From assembly GCA_903904275.1 (NCBI GenBank), contig CAIVBX010000056.1, positions 1-7,690 of the forward strand: a DNA stretch of 7,690 bases, read 5' to 3'. The notes beneath the pieces were generated by a model, which searched no databases, had not been told where the DNA came from, and worked only from the letters and a program-made list of their open reading frames with translations. A program made the position numbers and the translations under genes. This stretch comes from an uncultured Pseudomonadota bacterium (GTDB lineage: Bacteria; Pseudomonadota; Gammaproteobacteria; Methylococcales; Methylomonadaceae). Shown one piece after another: positions 1 to 5,587 of this stretch (position 1 is the stretch's first letter; each line of letters starts with the position of its first letter).

Positions 1-626
1 CCAAAATTATCATTGATGCGTTTGAAATGGTCGATGTCCAAAATTGCAATCCATGAACTTTTATCGAGAATTTTGTCAGAAATAGGATAATCGCAATAAT
101 GTTGGCAAACCTGCATTAAGCGTGAATCAAGTGATTGCCGATTTGGCAAAGTTGTTAAAACATCACGCTCTTTTGCATCATGCAAAATCACTAAATTTTG
201 ATAAATACGCCGAAAATCTTGCAACATTTTGAGCGTCGATTTAGTTAATTCGCCTTCAACTAAAACAGAACGATCAGGACCATTTCCACCTTTAACCGTT
301 AAAATTGCCCAAGAACAGCAACCTTTGTTATCTATTTCACTGGTTGAAATGCCTATGTTATGTGCTACACGGCTAACATTTTCGTTATCTTGTACATCGT
401 CTAAACTGGTAAAATCTAGCGGAAAACGCCGAATTAAACGTTCATCAATGCTGACACCTTCTGAAATTTTGCGTTTGTGATTATAAATTTCGTAACCATC
501 TGCTTTATGAATTTTAGGATTTTCTTTCAAAATATCTAAAAATTCATGTGTTAATGATTGGTAATCTTGATGATTGGTCAATCGACATAACCACGAAAAA
601 ATTTGATTACTAACGGGGGAATCCAT
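1..626 (-). CDS. GGDEF-domain protein, probable diguanylate cyclase (C-terminus cut off by window edge)
   Basis: Reading the minus strand from ATG at 626 gives 208 open codons that leave the window at base 1. Residues 155-163 read DVLTTLPNR and residues 195-208 read ILDIDHFKRINDNF. These are the entry motif and the metal- and substrate-binding stretch of a GGDEF domain, with the first metal aspartate near D197 and the base-contacting N/D pair at 205-206. The GG(D/E)EF signature itself lies outside the window, so catalytic activity (two GTP to cyclic di-GMP) cannot be confirmed. Residues 1-145 carry no transmembrane segment or signal peptide and match no domain I can name; a GAF-like sensor is possible. 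A short helical linker (about 132-154) joins it to GGDEF, so the protein looks cytosolic. The ATG lies 31 bases past the aat stop, with a weak GGA ten bases upstream, suggesting it is the third gene of the trxB-aat unit. A TTG at 641 in the same frame is a less likely start. Confidence 0.9.
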   Translation of the reverse strand, partial: MDSPVSNQIFSWLCRLTNHQDYQSLTHEFLDILKENPKIHKADGYEIYNHKRKISEGVSIDERLIRRFPLDFTSLDDVQDNENVSRVAHNIGISTSEIDNKGCCSWAILTVKGGNGPDRSVLVEGELTKSTLKMLQDFRRIYQNLVILHDAKERDVLTTLPNRQSLDSRLMQVCQHYCDYPISDKILDKSSWIAILDIDHFKRINDNF

Positions 627-657
627 AAATTTTTCGTCCAAAAGTTAAGTGAGGATT

Positions 658-1350
658 TTAGATAATTGTAGCAGTTATCGCCATCTCATCGGTGCAATGT
701 GCTGTTAATAAATCAGCAAATGCCGCGCGTGAAATTTCTTCTGCTCCCAAACTGACTAAATGTTCGCTGTGAACTTGGCAATCGATAAGTTGGAAATCGT
801 GCATTTTGAGTTGTTCAACGCAATAAGCAAAAGCCACTTTTGAGGCATCAGAAACCGTGTGAAACATTGATTCACCGAAAAATACTTTTCCCAATATAAT
901 GCCATACAAACCGCCGACTAATTTGCCATCGTGCCACGCTTCAAAGGAATGGGCGAAGCCTTCTTGATGCAATTTTGAATACGCATTTTGAATGTCGTTA
1001 CTAATCCAAGTTCCTTCCTTATCAGCACGCAATTCAGCACATTTTGAAATTACGGAATCAAACGCTTGATTTGTCGTGACATCAAATTTTTTTTGCCGAA
1101 TCGTTTTTGCGAGTCGTTTTGAAATTTGTAATTTTTCAGGAAATAAAACGAGGCGAGGATTTGGCGACCACCATAAAATAGGGTCGTCATGACTGAACCA
1201 AGGAAAAACACCTTGTTTGTAAGCGTTAAGTAGTCGTTCACTCGACAAACAACCACCAACTGCTAACAAACCATTAGGGTCACGCAACGCATTTCGTAAT
1301 GGTGGAAAAGGTTGCGTGGGATGATTTTTGTCGAGAACAACGAGTTTCAT
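658..1350 (-). CDS. aat: Leucyl/phenylalanyl-tRNA--protein transferase
   Basis: Aat moves Leu or Phe from aminoacyl-tRNA to proteins with N-terminal Lys or Arg, marking them for ClpS/ClpAP in the bacterial N-end rule pathway. It acts in the cytosol. The 230-residue product has the family blocks in order: ALRDPNGLLAVGG (21-33), GVFPWFS (47-53), ILWWSPNPR (58-66), EGTWIS (112-117), GESMF (159-163) and DCQV (190-193), then HLVSLGAEEI (197-206). Length matches the usual 230-240 residues. The start at 1350 (MKLVVLDKN) is preferred over the longer frame opening at 1383 because the family normally begins just before this point and the longer form would overlap trxB by 32 bases. With ATG at 1350 the gene begins one base after the trxB TAA. 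No clear ribosome site is visible, so expression probably depends on translational coupling to trxB. Confidence 0.96.
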   Translation of the reverse strand: MKLVVLDKNHPTQPFPPLRNALRDPNGLLAVGGCLSSERLLNAYKQGVFPWFSHDDPILWWSPNPRLVLFPEKLQISKRLAKTIRQKKFDVTTNQAFDSVISKCAELRADKEGTWISNDIQNAYSKLHQEGFAHSFEAWHDGKLVGGLYGIILGKVFFGESMFHTVSDASKVAFAYCVEQLKMHDFQLIDCQVHSEHLVSLGAEEISRAAFADLLTAHCTDEMAITATII

Positions 1351-1351
1351 T

Positions 1352-2302
1352 TTAGCCAAGATTATCCAAGAATTTTTCGGCATCTAATGCTGCCATACAA
1401 CCTGCACCAGCCGATGTAATCGCTTGTTTGTAAACGGAATCCATCACGTCACCTGCTGCAAAAACGCCATCAACGCTGGTTGAAGTTACGTTGCCTTCAA
1501 TACCACTTTTGACTTTGATATAACCGTGATTCATGTCAAGTTGTCCTGCGAAAATTTCAGTGTTGGGTGTGTGACCAATCGCAATGAATACGCCGTGTAC
1601 ATCGATTTCTTTCGTTGAGCCGTCTTTGTTCTTGATGCGAATGCCTGTCACGCCCATGTCATCGCCTAATACTTCGTCGAGTTCGCTAAACCATTCAATT
1701 TCTACGTTGCCGTTTTTGGTTTTTTCAAGCAATTTGTCGGCTAAGATTTTTTCGCTACGGAATTTGTCACGGCGATGAATCACGGTAACTTTCGAGGCGA
1801 TATTTGCCAAATATAATGCTTCTTCAACGGCTGTATTGCCGCCGCCGATAACCGCGACAGGTTTATTGCGGTAAAAAAAACCGTCACACGTTGCACACGC
1901 CGACACGCCGCGACCTTTGAAGGCTTCTTCAGATTCTAAACCCAGATATTGCGCTGATGCACCTGTGGCAATAATCAACGCATCGCAAGTGTATTCGCCA
2001 TTATCGCCGCTTAATTTGAACGGACGTTGCGACAAATCGGTTTTGTTAATGTGGTCAAAAATAATTTCAGTGTTAAAACGTTCTGCGTGTTGTTGCATTC
2101 GAGCCATCAAATCGGGTCCTTGAACACCTTCAACATCGCCTGGCCAATTATCAACTTCGGTTGTGGTAATCAATTGTCCACCTTGTTGCATTCCTGTAAT
2201 GATGACAGGATTTAAATTCGCGCGTGCTGCGTAAATTGCCGCTGTGTAACCCGCTGGTCCTGAACCTAAAATTAACAGTGAATGGTGTTTTATTGCAGTC
2301 AT
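1352..2302 (-). CDS. trxB: Thioredoxin-disulfide reductase (NADPH, FAD)
   Basis: TrxB uses NADPH and FAD to reduce thioredoxin and so supplies electrons for cytosolic disulfide reduction. The 316-residue product has the full low-molecular-weight TrxB layout: the FAD-binding GSGPAG at 13-18, GGQLITTTEVDNWPG at 41-55, the redox-active CATC at 136-139, the NADPH-binding GGGNTA at 153-158, HRRDKFR at 176-182, and the second FAD motif GVFAAGD at 279-285 followed by YKQAITSAGAGCMAAL. All key residues are present and the length is normal. The ATG at 2302 has a good GGAG ribosome site at 2310-2313, seven bases upstream. It is the first gene of a minus-strand unit with aat and the GGDEF gene. A trxB-aat neighbourhood is common in gammaproteobacteria, where cydDC often lies between them; here they are in direct contact. 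Confidence 0.98.
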   Translation of the reverse strand: MTAIKHHSLLILGSGPAGYTAAIYAARANLNPVIITGMQQGGQLITTTEVDNWPGDVEGVQGPDLMARMQQHAERFNTEIIFDHINKTDLSQRPFKLSGDNGEYTCDALIIATGASAQYLGLESEEAFKGRGVSACATCDGFFYRNKPVAVIGGGNTAVEEALYLANIASKVTVIHRRDKFRSEKILADKLLEKTKNGNVEIEWFSELDEVLGDDMGVTGIRIKNKDGSTKEIDVHGVFIAIGHTPNTEIFAGQLDMNHGYIKVKSGIEGNVTSTSVDGVFAAGDVMDSVYKQAITSAGAGCMAALDAEKFLDNLG

Positions 2303-2345
2303 GAAATGTCTCCAAAATGAAAAATAAAAGTGTGAAATTGTAGGA

Positions 2346-2374
2346 ATTATGGCGGCGAAATCGCAATTGGTAAA
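2346..2374 (-). promoter_or_regulatory. Predicted sigma70-type promoter for trxB-aat-GGDEF unit
   Basis: On the minus strand a -35-like TTTACC (2374-2369) and a -10-like CATAAT (2351-2346) are 17 bases apart, the optimal spacing. Transcription would start near 2339, leaving a leader of about 38 bases before the trxB ATG. Matches are 4/6 and 5/6, so this is a reasonable but unproven promoter. Confidence 0.5.
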
Positions 2375-2392
2375 TGTTTATTACGCTATAAT
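2367..2392 (+). promoter_or_regulatory. Predicted promoter for the TraR/DksA-like gene
   Basis: A perfect TATAAT lies at 2387-2392, about 40 bases before the ATG at 2433. The best -35-like word, TTGGTA at 2367-2372, is only 14 bases upstream, which is too close for a normal sigma70 promoter, so the promoter may be weak or depend on an activator. It overlaps the minus-strand trxB promoter region, so the two directions may compete. Confidence 0.4.
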
Positions 2393-2400
2393 TCATAGCG
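2384..2400. repeat. Perfect 6-bp inverted repeat overlapping the TATAAT box
   Basis: CGCTAT (2384-2389) and ATAGCG (2395-2400) are exact reverse complements around a five-base centre (AATTC). The repeat covers the whole -10 box of the plus-strand promoter. Any transcript from that promoter would start at or beyond its right arm, so it is better explained as a DNA-binding site (operator) than as an RNA hairpin. The binding protein is unknown. Confidence 0.5.
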
Positions 2401-2401
2401 G

Positions 2402-2415
2402 TTAAACGGGTTTAA
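2402..2415. repeat. Second short inverted repeat in the leader of the TraR/DksA-like gene
   Basis: TTAAAC (2402-2407) and GTTTAA (2410-2415) are exact reverse complements separated by GG. It lies between the predicted promoter and the ribosome site. The two-base centre is too small for a stable hairpin loop, so if it has a function it would be as a protein-binding site. It is AT-rich and could be chance. Confidence 0.25.
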
Positions 2416-2432
2416 ACAAAAAGGAGAATAGA

Positions 2433-2777
2433 ATGACGATGAATTATGATGACGTGCGCCACAATTTAATTTCAATGTTAGAAGAATTGGATGAACGATT
2501 AACAAAAATCACCAATGACGTGCGCCACACAGATAACGATGTTGAAAAAGATTTTGAAGAAATGGCGACACAAAATGAAAACAATGACGTGCAAGATTTT
2601 TTAGGTAATTCAGCTCGCGTTGAAATTGCAGCGATTAAACACGCAATTTCTCGAATTGATTCAGGCGATTATGACGTTTGTCAAACTTGTGGTGAATCGA
2701 TTAACGCCGAGCGTTTGAAAGCTGTACCATTTTCTGTGCAATGTATGAAATGTGCGAGTTTAATCGAAAAAATTTAA
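2433..2777 (+). CDS. TraR/DksA family C4-type zinc-finger protein
   Basis: This 114-residue protein ends in a DksA-type zinc finger: CQTC at 83-86 and CMKC at 104-107, with the connecting GESINAERLKAVP segment typical of the family. Residues 5-78 are predicted helical and should form the two-stranded coiled coil that such proteins insert into the RNA polymerase secondary channel. The acidic turn around D36-A45 (DVEKDFEEMA) sits where DksA has its functional tip. E. coli DksA has about 151 residues, so this is a short member, longer than TraR, and I do not call it DksA itself. Role by family: control of transcription initiation, often with ppGpp; the targets are unknown. ATG at 2433 has a GGAG site (2423-2426) six bases upstream; the ATG at 2439 is a weaker alternative. 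It is transcribed alone, divergently from trxB. No terminator is seen after it. Confidence 0.9.
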   Translation: MTMNYDDVRHNLISMLEELDERLTKITNDVRHTDNDVEKDFEEMATQNENNDVQDFLGNSARVEIAAIKHAISRIDSGDYDVCQTCGESINAERLKAVPFSVQCMKCASLIEKI

Positions 2778-2797
2778 ACCATTCTGCGATAGCCTCT

Positions 2798-2929
2798 TTA
2801 TTCGCAAACAACATGAAAAGTGGCGCGGTTATTTTTACAAAATCCTGCGTCACCTTTTTCAAATTCACAATACGGCGTTAAATTTTCATCATTTTCACGT
2901 TTTGAATTTAGAATAACGCCAACAATCAT
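2798..2929 (-). CDS. Small cysteine-containing ORF, 43 codons, hypothetical
   Basis: A complete frame from ATG (2929) to TAA (2800-2798) on the minus strand fills most of the 176-base gap between the TraR/DksA-like gene and the UPF0182 gene. The product is mostly polar, with a hydrophobic start (MIVGVIL) and three cysteines at 21, 31 and 42 in the stretch PYCEFEKGDAGFCKNNRA to HVVCE. Codons (GAA, AAA, AAT, GAT, TTA, CGC) match those of the surrounding genes. Against it: no ribosome site is visible, it is short, and a stop codon lies two codons before the ATG, so it cannot be longer. It would run convergent to the zinc-finger gene (20-base gap) and divergent from UPF0182 (24 bases between starts). 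I do not recognise the family. It could also be a decayed remnant or chance. Confidence 0.35.
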   Translation of the reverse strand: MIVGVILNSKRENDENLTPYCEFEKGDAGFCKNNRATFHVVCE

Positions 2930-2953
2930 TTTCTATTTTTAAAAGGAAACACC

Positions 2954-5575
2954 ATGCGGAATTTGAAATTTTTACCCGCATTGCTTGGCAGCATATTCGC
3001 CCTTGCAGTGGTTTTATTCGTCGCCTTTCATTTTGTTTTTGTCGATTTTTTTGTCGATCGCTGGTGGTATGAATCACTGCAAATGGAATCCTATTTTTGG
3101 TTACGCCTACTTTACAAATATTTTCTTTCTGGTGGTGTAACGCTGGCATTTTTTGTAATTTTTTTCACGCATTTTTGGTTGGCTTCGCGCTATTTAGGCT
3201 TAGAAATAGATACGACTTTAAGTCCATCTGAAAAAAGCCGTGTTCAAAAATTTGCCGATATTTTTATGAATGGTTCGGTAAAAATTTACACCCCCATTTC
3301 ATTCGTTTTAGCGTTAATCATTGCGTCACCGTTTTATAGTGAATGGGAATCGACACTGTTATATTTTTTTGGCAGTCCTTCAGGTATTACAGATCCCGTT
3401 TATGGCAACGACGTGAGTTTCTATATGCTCTCGTATCCAACCTATCAATTGATTCAACAAGGCTTGTTGATTACGTCATTACTCATTGTTGTGATGGTAG
3501 GGTTGCTTTATTGGCTTGAACACTCATTCATTCCCGACCAGCACAAAAGCTATCCCAAAGGCGCAAAAATTCATTTGACGTTGTTGATTGGTTTTGTCGT
3601 GGGATTTGTGCTTTGGGGCTTTATGCTCGAACGCTTTTCACTGCTTTACACAACTCATCATGAACCTATTTTCTTTGGACCTGGATTTATTGAAATTCGT
3701 TATCAATTGCCATTGATTTGGGCAGCAATGGCGACATTTTTAATTTTTGCATTGATAGCGATTCAATTTATTCATTCTGAAAAACACGATAAACGTTTAC
3801 CGTTATGGATTTCGTTGTTGTTATTTTTAGTGGTATGGCAAGCCCCTAATTTGGCAGTTATTCCGAATTCGTTACAACGTTTTGTAGTCAATCCGAATCC
3901 TGTCAAAGCTGAAAAATCGTTCATGCAGTACAACATTGACGCAACACTTGATGCGTATAATTTGAAAAATATTAAAACGGTTGAAATGACAGTAAAACTC
4001 GATGCAGCAAAAGATATTGAAACATGGGGGACACAAAAACATTTTGAAAATATCCCTGTTTGGGACAAAGAAGATATTATTTTCAGTTATAAACAACTGC
4101 AAGAAATTCGTCCATATTACAAATTTTTAACAGTGGATGAAGATCGTTATTTCATCTCGGATCATTTACGCCAAGTCAACATTTCGGCGCGTGAAATCAA
4201 TGTTTCAAAGTTACCTAAAGAAGCCCAAAATTGGGAAAATCGTCATTTACGTTATACACACGGTTACGGCGCAGTTATTACGCCCGCCGCGCAAGAAGCT
4301 GATGCACCATTGACGTGGTATGTGCGTGATTTAAACATGCACTCCGAAATTGGTTTAACAACCCAACATCCTGATATTTATTACGGGCAAGAACAATACG
4401 ATTACGCTGTTGTGCCAAATGAATTAAATGTTGTGGGTATTGCAGGCACTGAACCGAATGAAAATAATCCTTATCATGGTGAAGGCGGTATTCCATTCAG
4501 TTCAACATTCAAAAAAGCCTTATTTGCTTATAAATTGGGCGATGAAAAATTGTTTTTTTCCACCAACATTTCAAAAGACAGCAAACTCAAAATTTACCGA
4601 AATATCACCGAACGTGTTCATAAAATCACGCCGTTTTTGCATTTAGATAAAGACCCTTATTTGGTTATGACGAAAGACCGTTTTTATTGGATTCAAGATG
4701 CTTACACGTTGTCGGATAAATATCCTGTTTCAAAACAGATGACGAATGAAAGTTTAAACGGTACGCAACCTTTTAATTACATTCGGAATTCTGTGAAAAT
4801 CGTGATTGATGCGTTCGATGGTGATGTGGATTATTACTTGGTTGATGAATCAGATTCAATTGCAAAGGCTTACAGTCGTGCGTACCCCAATTTATTTAAG
4901 TCGCTGAACGAAATGCCTGCTGAATTAAAAGCACATTTACGTTATCCGCGTGATTTGTACACCATTCAAATGCAAATGTTCGCGCGGTATCATCAAACCA
5001 GCCCAGAGCTTTTTTACGAACAAGCTGAAACATGGGCGCACGCGAATGTTCGTGATAAACCTGTATTGGCGTATTACCAAACGATGGATTTTGGAAATTG
5101 TAACGATAGCGAAGAATTCGTGTTAATCCTTCCAATGACACCTGTTAATCGTAACAATTTAAGTATGGTTAGTATGGCGAGTACATTGGACAAAACCAGT
5201 TGTGCAGATACTTACAAACCGAATATCACGGTCTTCAAATTTGGTAAAGATGTGCAAGTTAATGGACCTGAGCAAATCGAAGCGTTGACACAACAACATC
5301 CTGAAATTTCCGAACAGTTCACATTGTGGGATCAAAATGGTTCGTCGGTTGAAATGGGACGAATGGTCATTTTGCCAATGGGAAATACGATTTTGTATGT
5401 GCAACCTATTTATATTGCGTCAACAAAAAACAAAATGCCTGAACTGACACGAATCATTGTGTCGATTGGCAATGAAACCGTGATGGATACAACGTTGCAT
5501 TCAGCATTAGACCGTTTGAAAAACATTTTTATTAACAAAACTCGCGCCGTTGATACCGCCGCGTCAAAACATTAA
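2954..5575 (+). CDS. UPF0182 (COG1615) family large membrane protein
   Basis: The 873-residue product belongs to the UPF0182 family, whose biochemical role I do not know. Seven transmembrane segments are visible at about 7-31, 57-79, 111-128, 166-188, 205-228, 252-275 and 281-303. Lysine/arginine-rich loops at 79-110, 189-205 and 275-281 place the N-terminus inside and the remaining 570 residues outside, presumably in the periplasm. Family blocks present include QRFVVNPNPVKAEKSFMQYN (309-328), EIRPYYKF with DEDRYF (384-400), RQVNISAREI (406-415), NRHLRYTHGYGAV (429-441), NPYHGEGGIPF (505-515), NYIRNSVKIVIDAFDG (608-623) and HLRYPRDLYTIQ (661-672). The length is at the low end of the family (about 900-1000). 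The ATG has an AAGGA site (2943-2947) six bases upstream. pmbA follows after 12 bases, suggesting one transcript. No frameshift or missing block is seen. The family is best known from actinobacteria and cyanobacteria and appears patchily in proteobacteria. Confidence 0.93.
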   Translation: MRNLKFLPALLGSIFALAVVLFVAFHFVFVDFFVDRWWYESLQMESYFWLRLLYKYFLSGGVTLAFFVIFFTHFWLASRYLGLEIDTTLSPSEKSRVQKFADIFMNGSVKIYTPISFVLALIIASPFYSEWESTLLYFFGSPSGITDPVYGNDVSFYMLSYPTYQLIQQGLLITSLLIVVMVGLLYWLEHSFIPDQHKSYPKGAKIHLTLLIGFVVGFVLWGFMLERFSLLYTTHHEPIFFGPGFIEIRYQLPLIWAAMATFLIFALIAIQFIHSEKHDKRLPLWISLLLFLVVWQAPNLAVIPNSLQRFVVNPNPVKAEKSFMQYNIDATLDAYNLKNIKTVEMTVKLDAAKDIETWGTQKHFENIPVWDKEDIIFSYKQLQEIRPYYKFLTVDEDRYFISDHLRQVNISAREINVSKLPKEAQNWENRHLRYTHGYGAVITPAAQEADAPLTWYVRDLNMHSEIGLTTQHPDIYYGQEQYDYAVVPNELNVVGIAGTEPNENNPYHGEGGIPFSSTFKKALFAYKLGDEKLFFSTNISKDSKLKIYRNITERVHKITPFLHLDKDPYLVMTKDRFYWIQDAYTLSDKYPVSKQMTNESLNGTQPFNYIRNSVKIVIDAFDGDVDYYLVDESDSIAKAYSRAYPNLFKSLNEMPAELKAHLRYPRDLYTIQMQMFARYHQTSPELFYEQAETWAHANVRDKPVLAYYQTMDFGNCNDSEEFVLILPMTPVNRNNLSMVSMASTLDKTSCADTYKPNITVFKFGKDVQVNGPEQIEALTQQHPEISEQFTLWDQNGSSVEMGRMVILPMGNTILYVQPIYIASTKNKMPELTRIIVSIGNETVMDTTLHSALDRLKNIFINKTRAVDTAASKH

Positions 5576-5580
5576 AAGGA
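5574..5580 (+). promoter_or_regulatory. Ribosome binding site fixing the GTG start of pmbA
   Basis: AAAAGGA at 5574-5580 overlaps the TAA stop (5573-5575) of the UPF0182 gene and stands seven bases before GTG at 5588. This supports the GTG start and suggests translational coupling between the two genes. Confidence 0.6.
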
Positions 5581-5587
5581 TTTCTTT

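Noticed and set aside
229..480. 83-codon plus-strand frame at the left edge
   Set aside because: It is antisense to the continuous GGDEF-protein frame on the minus strand and has no recognisable motif.
624..641. TTG at 641 as start of the GGDEF gene
   Set aside because: It is in frame but has no ribosome site upstream. The ATG at 626 has a GGA at acceptable distance and needs no rare start codon.
1351..1383. Longer aat start at 1383 (MPKNSW...)
   Set aside because: It overlaps the trxB coding end by 32 bases and adds residues before the conserved MKLVVLD-type start. The ATG at 1350 gives the family's normal N-terminus and length.
2785..2806. Possible terminator hairpin after the zinc-finger gene (TGCGA ... 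TCGCA)
   Set aside because: Only five base pairs with a 12-base loop and no T-run on either side; too weak to call a terminator.
2895..3149. 84-codon minus-strand frame over the start of UPF0182
   Set aside because: It lies largely antisense to the first transmembrane segments of a clear gene, has no recognisable motif, and clashes with the better-looking 43-codon frame.
3772..5404. Several 70-100 codon minus-strand frames inside UPF0182
   Set aside because: Shadows of a long conserved gene; compositions are those of reversed coding sequence and no ribosome sites or motifs are seen.
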